The notes beneath the pieces are model-generated. The model did not search any database. It was given only the letters and a program-made list of their open reading frames with translations, and was not told the origin of the DNA. From Corynebacterium coyleae (GTDB lineage Bacteria > Actinomycetota > Actinomycetes > Mycobacteriales > Mycobacteriaceae): DNA of 64,000 bases. The DNA lies in assembly GCF_030408635.1 (NCBI RefSeq), contig NZ_CP047198.1, positions 1,488,001 to 1,552,000 of the forward strand, given 5' to 3'. Positions within the stretch are counted from its first letter, which is position 1; each line of letters opens with the position of its first letter. The translations under genes were made by a program, and so were the position numbers. Shown piece after piece: positions 55,013 to 63,041 of this stretch.

Positions 55013-55360
55013 TTACGCTTCCGCAGCCGCCGGAGAGGTAACCGCGAGTTCCTCGTTGAAGGAATGCAGCGACATATTCGCCACCGCTTCCAGCAACACC
55101 TCAGACACCGTGGTGTCCAGTGCCTCGCACAGCGCTGCAAGCAGTTCAGAGGACACTTCCTTGCGACCGCGCTCCAACTCCGAGATGTAGCCGGAAGACA
55201 CGCGAGCCTCCTTCGCCAACGTGCGAAGAGTTACGCCCTTATCAGCGCGAAAAGCGCGCAGCGACATACCGAGGGCTTCGCGGAACAGTGGCTCACGCGC
55301 TGGGGCGGATGCAATCGGCAGTTCTACCGGGGCTTCGTAAAGCAGAGTCGTAGTTGTCAT
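55013..55360 (-). CDS. clgR: Transcriptional regulator ClgR
   Basis: Activator of Clp protease (clpP1P2, clpC) and DNA-repair genes in C. glutamicum, itself degraded by Clp. The 115-residue protein has an XRE helix-turn-helix at about 40-95 (LRTLAKEARVSSGYISELER) and ends in SPAAAEA, an Ala-rich tail like those recognised by ClpXP. I took the ATG at 55360. It has a SigH-type promoter whose GTT is only ten bases from the ATG, so the transcript would be leaderless or nearly so despite a GGAGCAG sequence just upstream. Confidence 0.92.
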   Translation of the reverse strand: MTTTTLLYEAPVELPIASAPAREPLFREALGMSLRAFRADKGVTLRTLAKEARVSSGYISELERGRKEVSSELLAALCEALDTTVSEVLLEAVANMSLHSFNEELAVTSPAAAEA

Positions 55361-55370
55361 CAGCTGCTCC

Positions 55371-55397
55371 AACGATCGGTGGTCTAGTTTTGTTCCC
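55371..55397 (-). promoter_or_regulatory. SigH-type promoter of clgR (GGGAAC-N18-GTT)
   Basis: On the minus strand GGGAAC (55397-55392) and GTT (55373-55371) are 18 bases apart. The -35 lies inside the last codons of cinA. SigH control of clgR is known in C. glutamicum. Confidence 0.75.
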
Positions 55398-55923
55398 GAA
55401 CGCCAGTCAGCGCACCAACCAGGGCCGCTTCGACCGCGCGTCGGCGAATCTCGTTGCGCGACCCTGCGAGGACTCGGACAGGGGTCGCATGTCCATCGAC
55501 AAGCGCATACCGGCCCGCTTCCGAATCGAGCAGTTCCGCAGCTTGCGACGACGCCGTCCACTTCGGCCCCGCCAGCCCAATCCACACCGTGCCAGCCGGC
55601 ATACCGTCTTGCGCACCGGGCCCTGCGACGCCAGTAAGCGCAACCGCCCAATCCGTCCCGCACACCTTACGAGCACCGCGCGCCATCTCGCGGGCCACTG
55701 CCGCAGAGACCACGCCTTCTTCCTCAATCAGGTCGGCCGGAACGTGGGCCAACTCGGTTTTGAGCTGCGCCGAGTACGTCACCAAACCGCCGACGAGTAC
55801 GTCGGAAGCACCCGGCACGTCCGCAAGGGTCGCAGCAGCAAGCCCGGCAGTCAGCGACTCGCAAAAAGCGATGGTTTGGTTCCGGGAACGTAGTTCGTCG
55901 ATAAGCAATTGCGCCGTCGTCAT
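55384..55923 (-). CDS. cinA: CinA C-terminal domain protein (nicotinamide-nucleotide amidohydrolase, PncC-like)
   Basis: A 179-residue stand-alone CinA C-terminal domain, the part that deamidates nicotinamide mononucleotide to nicotinate mononucleotide in NAD recycling. The N-terminal MocF-like domain of full-length CinA is absent. Catalytic Ser in FCESLTAGLAAATLADVPGA near 20-39, VGGLVTYSAQLK near 45, ALTGVAGPGAQDGMPAGTVW near 107. It overlaps pgsA by four bases upstream; its 3' end holds the clgR promoter. Confidence 0.9.
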   Translation of the reverse strand: MTTAQLLIDELRSRNQTIAFCESLTAGLAAATLADVPGASDVLVGGLVTYSAQLKTELAHVPADLIEEEGVVSAAVAREMARGARKVCGTDWAVALTGVAGPGAQDGMPAGTVWIGLAGPKWTASSQAAELLDSEAGRYALVDGHATPVRVLAGSRNEIRRRAVEAALVGALTGVREQN

Positions 55924-56480
55924 TTGTTCGCCTTTCCTGCATCAACCAAATACTGCACACCCGTAACCACGGTGACCGCCACCGCGAGCAACATCACCAC
56001 AAACACCGGCGTATCCGCCCATGCGGGCAACGGACACAAGTACAGGCCAACCGCCAGCGACTGCAGGACAGTCTTCACCTTGCCACCCTTCGACGCCGGC
56101 ACCACCAGACCGCGACGCAACATCCACATGCGCCACACCGTGATCCCCAGCTCACGAGCCACGATCACCACAGTGACCCACACCGGCAACGGCCCCGCAA
56201 TATTCAACGTAACCAGCGCAGTAATCATCAACGCCTTGTCCGCGATCGGATCAGCAATCTTGCCGAAATCCGTAATCAGCCCCCGCGCACGAGCAATATC
56301 CCCGTCAAGCTTGTCTGTGATCATCAACGCCACAAACAGGCCAAACGCCCACCACCAGCGCTCCGAAAGCACCAGCCACGCGAACACAGGAATGAACAGA
56401 ATCCGCAGAGACGTCAACACATTCGGCAGATTCCAATTCGACGGCTTATCCGTTTGCATCACGCGATCCACCATACCCAT
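55920..56480 (-). CDS. pgsA: CDP-diacylglycerol-glycerol-3-phosphate 3-phosphatidyltransferase
   Basis: Makes phosphatidylglycerol phosphate, the precursor of phosphatidylglycerol and cardiolipin. From the ATG at 56480 it has 186 residues and about five helices. The CDP-alcohol phosphotransferase motif is visible as DKLDGDIARARG followed by FGKIADPIADKAL, with the four aspartates in register. The start is uncertain: ATGs at 56510, 56480, 56474 and 56459 are all in frame. The divergent YciI gene begins at 56509, so the two promoters overlap closely. Confidence 0.88.
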   Translation of the reverse strand: MGMVDRVMQTDKPSNWNLPNVLTSLRILFIPVFAWLVLSERWWWAFGLFVALMITDKLDGDIARARGLITDFGKIADPIADKALMITALVTLNIAGPLPVWVTVVIVARELGITVWRMWMLRRGLVVPASKGGKVKTVLQSLAVGLYLCPLPAWADTPVFVVMLLAVAVTVVTGVQYLVDAGKANK

Positions 56481-56508
56481 CTCACGCGTTCCACCTAGAC
56501 TGCCCTCC

Positions 56509-56793
56509 ATGAAGTATTTCGCAGCAACCTACACCTACGGCGAGCAAACGCTTGTCGACGACACCCGCCCCGCCCACCGCGAATTCATCTCCTCGCAACT
56601 CGCACTCGGACGCATCGTGGGATCCGGCCCTTTTATCGGCGTCAATCAAGCCCTAATCATCCTGCAACTGCCCGACACTGCCACTGAAGCTGATGCGGCG
56701 GCCGTGCTGGATCAAGACCCATACACGACCGCCGGCGCACTCGCAGCGCGCGAGATCCGGGAGTGGAACCCGGTGATGAATATCTTCGGCTAA
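56509..56793 (+). CDS. YciI-like small protein
   Basis: A 94-residue dimeric alpha+beta barrel protein of the YciI family, sometimes linked to hydrolytic or dehalogenase-like reactions but without a settled role. The start MKYFAATYTYGEQTL and the RPAHREFISSQLALGRIVGS segment (residues 20-39), with the conserved Arg-x-x-His, are typical. The frame stays open 200 codons upstream, but that is antisense to pgsA and cinA. It overlaps the convergent terC stop by four bases. Confidence 0.85.
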   Translation: MKYFAATYTYGEQTLVDDTRPAHREFISSQLALGRIVGSGPFIGVNQALIILQLPDTATEADAAAVLDQDPYTTAGALAAREIREWNPVMNIFG

Positions 56794-57965
56794 GCCTTCC
56801 TACCCCCACGCGCGACATCGAGGTGGGCGGTCTCGCGCGATCCCGTCGCGGTGTGATCGCCCTTGCCAGATGTCGCCGGATCGTCGATCCACTCAACATG
56901 GTGTCCGTGACGGTCGACCTTGCGGCGGTTGCCGTGGTCGTCGAAATCAATGTGGTACTGGTTTTCGTTCGGATCACGGACACCTGCCTTCACGTCAGCG
57001 CGGTCCTTGATCACCGAGGCAATCGCGGTGATCGCGAGCACGCCGACGATGATCAGCAGCGAGGCGACAGTGCCGACCTCCGGCACGTCGAGACCCTCGC
57101 CGCCATTGATGAACGACAGATTGTTCTCGTGCAGCGCGTGCAACAGCAGCTTCACACCAATGAAGCCGAGCACCACCGCGAGGCCGTACGGCAAGTACAC
57201 CAGACGATCCAACAGACCGTTGAGCAAGAAGTAGAGCTGACGCAGGCCAAGCAGTGCGAACGCGTTGGCGGTGAACACCAGGAACGCCTCCTGGGTAATG
57301 CCGTAAATAGCCGGGATGGAGTCGAACGCGAACATCACGTCGATGAACCCGATGGACAGCAGCGCCACAAACAGCGGGGTAACCGCGCGCTTGCCGGCCT
57401 GGGTAGCGGAAACGAGACGGTCTCCGTGGTACGAGCTGGTCACCGGAATAACCTTGCGTAGCGTCTTGACCACCATCATGTCGTTCGGATCCGGATCCTC
57501 TTGGTCCGTCACCTCGTCGTACACCATCTTGATCGCGGTGTAGATCAGGAAGGCGGCGAAGATGTAGAACACGTCCGACCAGGCCTCGATGATCACGGCA
57601 CCCAGCAGAATGAATACGAGACGGCAGATCAGCGCGATCACGATGCCGATCAGCAACACCTTTTGCTGATATGCACGCGGGATCTTGAACGCACCCATGA
57701 TCAGCGCGAACACGAACAAGTTATCTACCGACAGCGACAGCTCAGTGATGTAGCCAGTGAAGAACTGCATGCCGTGTTCGCCGTCCCACAGCCACCACAC
57801 GATCCCGCCGAAAATGCAGGCCATGGTCATGTAGAACAGGGCCCAGCCGCCCGATTCCTTCATCGTCGGCTCGTGCGGGGTACGCACGTGCGAGACGAAG
57901 TCAAAGATGAAAAATCCCAGGATCACCGCAGAGGTGATCAGCCAAATACTTAACGGCACATGCAT
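56790..57965 (-). CDS. terC: TerC-family membrane protein (Alx/MeeF-like, putative Mn2+ exporter)
   Basis: Integral membrane protein of 391 residues with about nine helices. The family motifs ELSLSVDNLFVFALIM (near 73-88) and FIDVMFAFDSIPAIYGI (near 212-228) carry the conserved acidic residues expected to bind metal. The last 80 residues form a His/Asp-rich cytoplasmic tail (DFDDHGNRRKVDRHGHHVEW) that could also bind metal. The ATG at 57965 has GGAGG upstream. Its 5' leader is a yybP-ykoY manganese riboswitch, and TerC relatives (Alx of E. coli, MeeF/MeeY of Bacillus) export Mn2+, so manganese efflux is more likely than tellurite resistance. Confidence 0.92.
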   Translation of the reverse strand: MHVPLSIWLITSAVILGFFIFDFVSHVRTPHEPTMKESGGWALFYMTMACIFGGIVWWLWDGEHGMQFFTGYITELSLSVDNLFVFALIMGAFKIPRAYQQKVLLIGIVIALICRLVFILLGAVIIEAWSDVFYIFAAFLIYTAIKMVYDEVTDQEDPDPNDMMVVKTLRKVIPVTSSYHGDRLVSATQAGKRAVTPLFVALLSIGFIDVMFAFDSIPAIYGITQEAFLVFTANAFALLGLRQLYFLLNGLLDRLVYLPYGLAVVLGFIGVKLLLHALHENNLSFINGGEGLDVPEVGTVASLLIIVGVLAITAIASVIKDRADVKAGVRDPNENQYHIDFDDHGNRRKVDRHGHHVEWIDDPATSGKGDHTATGSRETAHLDVARGGRKA

Positions 57966-57974
57966 GCGTTTAAT

Positions 57975-58000
57975 CCTCCGGTAGCAGAAACGACCGGAGG
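57975..58000 (-). promoter_or_regulatory. Hairpin that hides the terC ribosome binding site (riboswitch expression platform)
   Basis: On the minus strand CCTCCGGT (58000-57993) pairs perfectly with ACCGGAGG (57982-57975), which contains the GGAGG ribosome binding site. The loop is ten bases. The same CCTCC is the 3' strand of aptamer helix P1, so the two structures exclude each other. Confidence 0.8.
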
Positions 58001-58100
58001 TCTCCCCCACCCAAGTGGGCTGTTCGGACCGGGGCCATCACTTTTCGACGACACCGTGTTGACGATCCAGAACACTTCCGGGGTACTCCCCTCCAAGTGG
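57991..58100 (-). ncRNA. yybP-ykoY manganese riboswitch in the terC leader
   Basis: Reading the minus strand from 58100, the leader has the 5' P1 strand TTGGAGG, the conserved L1 core GGGGAGTA, a CGTCAACACGG segment, CCCCGGTC, the L3 core GGGGGAGACC and the 3' P1 strand CCTCC. These conserved pieces occur in the order expected of the yybP-ykoY class, which binds Mn2+ between L1 and L3. It directly precedes a TerC gene, the class's commonest partner. With Mn2+ bound, P1 forms and frees the ribosome binding site, so this should be a translational ON switch. Confidence 0.85.
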
Positions 58101-58105
58101 GTAAC

Positions 58106-58111
58106 ACAATA
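58106..58111 (-). promoter_or_regulatory. Probable -10 element of terC
   Basis: TATTGT on the minus strand at 58111-58106 would start transcription near 58100, exactly at the 5' edge of the riboswitch. A TTCGCG lies 18 bases upstream as a weak -35. Confidence 0.45.
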
Positions 58112-58135
58112 CACACACTTTTTTGGTGTCGCGAA

Positions 58136-58183
58136 TGTGGATAACCACCCCAGTTTGTTGATGCGTCAACGCGGTTATCCACA
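58136..58183. repeat. Inverted repeat of two perfect DnaA boxes
   Basis: TGTGGATAACC (58136-58146) and GGTTATCCACA (58173-58183) are exact 11-bp inverted copies, each containing the DnaA box TTATCCACA. The 26-base spacer includes a smaller dyad, GTTGA-TGCG-TCAAC (58157-58170). It lies between divergent terC and the HNH gene, just upstream of the terC -35 region. Confidence 0.8.
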
Positions 58184-58226
58184 AGGGCCCTGCCGGGCAT
58201 TGCGGAACTGGTTTAACGTGCGAGGC

Positions 58227-59276
58227 ATGAGCCCATTTGAAACCTTCCTCGCGGACCTACCCACGGTGGATAGCCTGCAAGGCTTCAACCGTGCAGCCGC
58301 ACTTGCCAGCCGCTGCCGGCCAGCAACCGTGACCGCCTGGGGCCGCATCCACGACGTCTACTTCGGCGCCACAAAGTGGACCAAGCAGCAGCGCCGAGCC
58401 CTGGAGGCGGCCCGCGCTGGCGCGTTCGATTTGGACCGGCTGTCGTACATTGAAAATCGCCTGACTGCAATCGACGATGAGGGCGAGCGTTGGCGCGTGC
58501 GCCACAAACTCCTCGCCGTCCACGGCAGCTTCGCCGCACTGCGCCAGGCCGCAAAAGACCTCATCCCACCCACGGCGCCGAGGATGCCGAAGGCACAAAT
58601 TACGTTCTCCTGCTCCACCCTTGGGATGCGGACGATGAGGGTCACCGCCTCCGAGCGAGACATCGCGGATCTCGAACACGCACTGCGCCAGCACGTGGAC
58701 AGCTCACGGCCCGCGGCACCACAGATGCTTGACGCGTTCTTGACATTGCTTCGCGACGGCACCTCCATCCCACACGCCGCTCCTCGCCCGATAGTGCTCG
58801 CACCGCTACCTGAGCACATCCGGATCCTCTCCGGCGACGGCGAGGATGTGACCCTCGTACTTACCGACGGCACCACCATGACCGGAGCCGAGTACCTCAA
58901 TCTCACCTTCGGTGAAATCGCCCTGTTCCACCCGCAAGCCGGGGCGGTGAACCTCTACCGGACACAGCGCTTCGCCAACCAAAAACAGCGCGACCTCGCA
59001 CGCCTGCTCATGCCTCGTTGTCCCTTCCCCTCTTGTCGTCATGGAGCTGACTTTTGCGAGATTCACCACATCACGGCCTGGAAGCACGGCGGAGAAACCA
59101 ACATAGATAACCTCGCACCCCTGTGCAGCTACCACAACCGGGTCAACGACGACGACCCTTGGCACACCAGTCGAGGGCGCATCGAAATCATCAACGGCAC
59201 CCCGACATGGGTCTCGCCAAGTGGTGTGCCGGTTCCCGTGACCGAAGCGGGGGCAATGCAGCAACTCTTCGGCTAG
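58227..59276 (+). CDS. HNH endonuclease with DUF222-like N-terminal region
   Basis: A 349-residue protein of the actinobacterial HNH family related to the mycobacterial 13E12 repeat proteins. The helical N-terminal 200 residues contain RLSYIENRLTAIDDEGERWR near 76. The C-terminal zinc-supported HNH domain reads CPFPSCRHGADFCEIHHI, then NIDNLAPLCSYHNRVN (about 267-312), with the His-His, Asn and His of the active site present. I used the ATG at 58227; the frame continues upstream through the riboswitch and DnaA-box region, which is surely non-coding. The biological role of these proteins is unknown, although phage or mobile-element origins have been proposed. Confidence 0.85.
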   Translation: MSPFETFLADLPTVDSLQGFNRAAALASRCRPATVTAWGRIHDVYFGATKWTKQQRRALEAARAGAFDLDRLSYIENRLTAIDDEGERWRVRHKLLAVHGSFAALRQAAKDLIPPTAPRMPKAQITFSCSTLGMRTMRVTASERDIADLEHALRQHVDSSRPAAPQMLDAFLTLLRDGTSIPHAAPRPIVLAPLPEHIRILSGDGEDVTLVLTDGTTMTGAEYLNLTFGEIALFHPQAGAVNLYRTQRFANQKQRDLARLLMPRCPFPSCRHGADFCEIHHITAWKHGGETNIDNLAPLCSYHNRVNDDDPWHTSRGRIEIINGTPTWVSPSGVPVPVTEAGAMQQLFG

Positions 59277-59294
59277 CGGCTACTTAACGACGAA

Positions 59295-59313
59295 AACCCG
59301 CACACGGCGGGTT
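59295..59313 (-). terminator. Terminator of ftsK
   Basis: AACCCGC (59295-59301) pairs with GCGGGTT (59307-59313). On the minus strand the stem is followed by TTTTCG, so it fits the end of ftsK; it may also stop the convergent HNH transcript. Confidence 0.65.
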
Positions 59314-59335
59314 ATTCGACATGCCCTCAGACAGG

Positions 59336-62323
59336 CTAGAAGGCTCCCCCAGTGGGGTTGTACGTGGCGGTGACGGTGCGGGTGTCGCCGTCGGTGCCGC
59401 CAGTGTCACTGCCAGAGTCAGGGCCGTCGGTGGTGGTATCGTCGTCAAGCATGACGTCCTTGGGTGCCTCAGCCGGATCGGCGCCCTTGATCATCCAGAT
59501 GATCGTCTCCAACTCCTCCGGCTTGACCAACACCTCGCGAGCCTTCGACCCCTCAGACGGACCGACCACACCGCGAGATTCCATCAGGTCCATCAGGCGG
59601 CCAGCCTTGGCGAAACCGATACGCAACTTGCGCTGCAGCATCGACGTCGACCCCAGCTGGGAAGTCACCACCAGCTCGACGGCCTCGAGGAGGTCGTCCA
59701 TGTCCTTACCGATGTCGTCGTCAATGACCTTGGCTTCCGCCTGCTTATCCTCCGTGACGTCCTCAACGTAGTCGGGTTCGTCCTGTTGGGACTTCGCAGC
59801 GTCGACAACCGCCTGGATCTCCTCGTCCGAAACGAACGCGCCCTGCATACGCTGCGGCTTGCCGGCACCCTGCGGGATGAACAAACCATCACCCATACCG
59901 ATGAGCTTCTCGGCACCGCCCTGATCCAGAATCACGCGAGAGTCCGTCAACGACGAGGTCGCAAACGCAAGACGCGACGGCACGTTCGTCTTAATCAGAC
60001 CAGTCACCACATCCACGGACGGACGCTGGGTCGCAAGCACCAAGTGGATACCGGCCGCACGCGCCTTCTGCGTGATACGAACGATCGAGTCCTCGATTTC
60101 CTTCGGCGCCGTCATCATCAGGTCTGCCAACTCGTCGACAACACACACGATGAACGGGTACGGACGCATCTCACGCTCCGACCCCGGAGGGGCCGTCAGC
60201 TCACCAGAGCGCACCTTGCGGTTGAAGTCCTTGATATGGCGCACGCGCGCGGACTTCATGTCCATATAGCGCTGCTCCATCTCCTCCACCAACCACTGCA
60301 AGGCTGCGGCCGCCTTCTTCGGCTGAGTGATAATCGGCGTGATCAGGTGCGGGATGCCCTCGTACGGGGTCAGTTCCACCATCTTCGGGTCCACCAGGAT
60401 GAGGCGGACCTCCTCAGGGGTGGCGCGCGTGAGCAACGAGATGAGCATGGAGTTCACGAACGCTGACTTACCGGAACCCGTCGAACCCGCAACCAGCAGG
60501 TGCGGCATCTTCTGTACCGACGACGCGATGAAGTCGCCTTCGATGTCCTTGCCCAGACCGATGAGCATCGGATCGTCCTGCGACGCCACGTTCGGTGCGT
60601 CGAGCACGTCGCGCAGGCGTACCATTTCGCGGTCAGCGTTGGGTACCTCGATGCCGACGGCGGATTTGCCGGGGATCGGGGTGAGCAGGCGGACGTTGTC
60701 GGTGGCCACCGCATAGGCGAGGTTGGACTGCAGGTTGGTGATCTTGGAGACCTTCACACCTGGGCCAAGTTCGACCTCGTAACGGGTCACTGTCGGGCCG
60801 CGGGAGAAGCCGGTGACTTGTGCGTTGACGTTGAATTCTTCGAAGACATCGGTGATGGCTTCGATCATGCGGTCGTTGGCTTCGGTGCGCGTCTTCGGCG
60901 GGTTGCCGGGGATGAGCAGGTCGGTTGAGGGCAGGGTGTAGTCGCCCTGCGGGATCTTGCGTACCTGCTTCGGTGCCGGTGGTTGGGTTTCGGACTTTGG
61001 GGTGGTTGCAGGGATTTTGGAGGCGTCGATGCCGGAGCGTGCGGCGATGGCTTTCGCCATCTGCTCGCGCGAGGTCTCGACGGCATCGGGGGCCACTGCT
61101 TGTCGACGATCCGACGTCTCTTCCGGGCGCTCCAACACCTTCGTCTCGTTGGGGTTGTTGTCGGCGCGGGTCGTCTGCGCTGGTGCCGGCGCTGGCGTCG
61201 GTGCGGGGCGACGCTTCGGACGAGGAACGACCGTGGTCGCCTCCGGTTCTGGTTCTGGTTCGGAGGTGTCGTCGGTGTCGTTGAGGTCGTCCGCAAAGTC
61301 GAACAGGTCGTCGTCTTCGTCCTCGTTGGTGGGGTAACTCTCCATCGGCGTGCGCGGGCGGCGCGGACGAGGCATCAGACGTGGGGCTGGACGCGACGCG
61401 CGTGGGCGTGGGCGGTCGCGGCCTTCTGCAATGTCATCGAGGTCTGCGTCGACGTGCGAGTACGGGTCGTCGTCCTCATCGTCTTCTGCGTTGAGCATGC
61501 CGGTAACGAGGCCCTTGACGTAGTCGTAGGCCTCGCGCACCGTAATACCTGTCGCTTTGAGCGCGCCGTACAGCACGATCAAGCCCAGCAGCGGCACGGC
61601 AACGAACGAGGAAAACCCGGCAGCGAGCAAACCACCGGTGAAGGCACCGATCGCGCCGCCAGCGATCCGGCGGTCTTCCCATGCCGAAGGGTTGCCGGCG
61701 AACACGTGGATGAGGCCAAGCATCGCCACTGCGATGATGCTGAAGCCCAGAGCGGCGCGTGCGCGAACCTCGTCGCTCGCGCGCACGTTAAGCATGAGCG
61801 CAATAGCGACGCCGACGAGCACGACCGGCAGGATCAGCGCACCCGCACCGATCAACCAGTGCGTGCCGGTGGAGATCAAATCCCCGACCGGGCCTGCAAC
61901 ATCGAACCACACCGAGCCACCAATGACCGCGGCCAGGCCGATGAGCACAAGGCCCCAAGCGTCGGCGTGATGCTCGAAGGTGCTGGTGCGGGGCGTGGGG
62001 TCGTCGTCACGCTGTTCGAGCTCGTCGTGGTCGTCGTACTGGTCGCGTCGCGGGCGACGGCGTGAGGTACTCAGATTCTCTTCTTCCTGCTCATGGTGGC
62101 GCGGCTCGCGCCGGAGAAACGAACCGACGCCGCGGGCTGCGGCGCCGAGGGAACTACCGACCACTTTGTACGCAGAGCCGACGCGCTCATCGGCAGTGTC
62201 GGCGGCCACGGTGGAAGAGGTCGGCGGGTGTGTCATCGACACCGGCCCGCCGTAGCGGGTGCCGTCCGCCGAGCGGCGTGAAGAAGACCGCGAGTTACGC
62301 GGTGCGGTGTTTTTGACAGACAT
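59336..62323 (-). CDS. ftsK: DNA translocase FtsK/SpoIIIE
   Basis: Septum-anchored motor that moves chromosome ends during division and activates XerCD at dif. The 995-residue protein has a charged N-terminus (1-130), four membrane helices at about 130-270, a long Pro/Glu/Asp-rich linker (about 290-480), then the RecA-like motor. Walker A is in [16 protein letters not shown] near 645 and Walker B in [14 protein letters not shown] near 757. The C-terminal winged-helix gamma domain (about 895-960, [20 protein letters not shown]) reads KOPS sequences. An ATG start at 62323 fits, although the ribosome binding site is weak. Confidence 0.96.
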   Translation of the reverse strand: MSVKNTAPRNSRSSSRRSADGTRYGGPVSMTHPPTSSTVAADTADERVGSAYKVVGSSLGAAARGVGSFLRREPRHHEQEEENLSTSRRRPRRDQYDDHDELEQRDDDPTPRTSTFEHHADAWGLVLIGLAAVIGGSVWFDVAGPVGDLISTGTHWLIGAGALILPVVLVGVAIALMLNVRASDEVRARAALGFSIIAVAMLGLIHVFAGNPSAWEDRRIAGGAIGAFTGGLLAAGFSSFVAVPLLGLIVLYGALKATGITVREAYDYVKGLVTGMLNAEDDEDDDPYSHVDADLDDIAEGRDRPRPRASRPAPRLMPRPRRPRTPMESYPTNEDEDDDLFDFADDLNDTDDTSEPEPEPEATTVVPRPKRRPAPTPAPAPAQTTRADNNPNETKVLERPEETSDRRQAVAPDAVETSREQMAKAIAARSGIDASKIPATTPKSETQPPAPKQVRKIPQGDYTLPSTDLLIPGNPPKTRTEANDRMIEAITDVFEEFNVNAQVTGFSRGPTVTRYEVELGPGVKVSKITNLQSNLAYAVATDNVRLLTPIPGKSAVGIEVPNADREMVRLRDVLDAPNVASQDDPMLIGLGKDIEGDFIASSVQKMPHLLVAGSTGSGKSAFVNSMLISLLTRATPEEVRLILVDPKMVELTPYEGIPHLITPIITQPKKAAAALQWLVEEMEQRYMDMKSARVRHIKDFNRKVRSGELTAPPGSEREMRPYPFIVCVVDELADLMMTAPKEIEDSIVRITQKARAAGIHLVLATQRPSVDVVTGLIKTNVPSRLAFATSSLTDSRVILDQGGAEKLIGMGDGLFIPQGAGKPQRMQGAFVSDEEIQAVVDAAKSQQDEPDYVEDVTEDKQAEAKVIDDDIGKDMDDLLEAVELVVTSQLGSTSMLQRKLRIGFAKAGRLMDLMESRGVVGPSEGSKAREVLVKPEELETIIWMIKGADPAEAPKDVMLDDDTTTDGPDSGSDTGGTDGDTRTVTATYNPTGGAF

Positions 62324-62390
62324 GGGTGTAACTCTAACGCCTTAAGTCACATTTTCCCCATACGCCACACCAGAGGCGCGGTGTCAAGCG

Positions 62391-63017
62391 TTAAATCTTG
62401 ACATCCAGGCCATCGAGCGCTTCCAATGCGCCGGTCAGTTCAATCTCCGCAGCGTTGCGACCCGATACCCACAACAGCAATTCGCCGGGTGCTCCGCTGA
62501 CGCGCACGACGTCGTCGCCACGCTGTGCCACCCCTGCCTTATCCCCGAGAGTCACCGGCGGCAGGTCCGGCGGTGTCAGAATCACGGGCGCTTGAGCCTT
62601 GCGCAACGTCATCGCGCCGAAGCGCTTCGCCAGCGCCAAAAGCTGCGCGTTCACCGTGCGAGAAAAGTCGCGCGGGCGCACCTCTCCCCCACCCCGGCGC
62701 ACATCCTCGTGGTGAATAAAGTGCTCGGCAGTGTTCATTGCAGCATCGAACGGCTTGATCCACACCGGCGGGCCGGCCGCCCACTCGTTCACCACCTCGG
62801 TGTATGGGCGGGCCTTCACCTTTGAGGTTTCCTTCTCCGTCATACCCGACAGTGCGTCCACGAACATGCCCGGCAACGCCAAGGGCTTCGACTCGCGGAT
62901 CAGCAGGTGTGCGGCCAAGTCGAAGGTGTTCCACCCTTCGTTCAAGGTGGGCGCATCAGGGCCTACCTCAAGGAACAACTCGGCCAGACGTGAGCGTTCT
63001 CGTTGTGCAAAAGACAT
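62391..63017 (-). CDS. TIGR03085 family metal-binding (DinB/mycothiol-dependent-like) protein
   Basis: A 208-residue protein of the actinobacterial TIGR03085 family, related to the DinB/mycothiol maleylpyruvate isomerase superfamily. MSFAQRERSRLAELFLEVGP leads into WNTFDLAAHLLIRESKPLAL (about 30-49), with a His in the metal position, and later NTAEHFIHHEDVRRG (near 104), carrying two more His ligands. A C-terminal sterol-carrier-like domain follows. A mycothiol-linked reaction is plausible but not shown. I chose the ATG at 63017; in-frame ATGs a few codons upstream exist. It lies upstream of ftsK on the same strand, across 67 bases. Confidence 0.85.
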   Translation of the reverse strand: MSFAQRERSRLAELFLEVGPDAPTLNEGWNTFDLAAHLLIRESKPLALPGMFVDALSGMTEKETSKVKARPYTEVVNEWAAGPPVWIKPFDAAMNTAEHFIHHEDVRRGGGEVRPRDFSRTVNAQLLALAKRFGAMTLRKAQAPVILTPPDLPPVTLGDKAGVAQRGDDVVRVSGAPGELLLWVSGRNAAEIELTGALEALDGLDVKI

Positions 63018-63041
63018 GCCAACGAGCATAGCCACGAGCTT

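Noticed and set aside
55909-56508. Upstream extension of the YciI gene (200 codons)
   Set aside because: It is antisense to pgsA and cinA, while the YciI family is about 95 residues long and starts at 56509.
57960-58226. Upstream extension of the HNH gene
   Set aside because: The frame happens to be open, but the DNA holds the terC riboswitch, promoter and DnaA boxes; the conserved protein starts at 58227.
62324-62390. LexA box or SigH promoter upstream of ftsK
   Set aside because: GGGAAA and GTT are only 14 bases apart and no TCGAA/TTCGA motif occurs in the gap.
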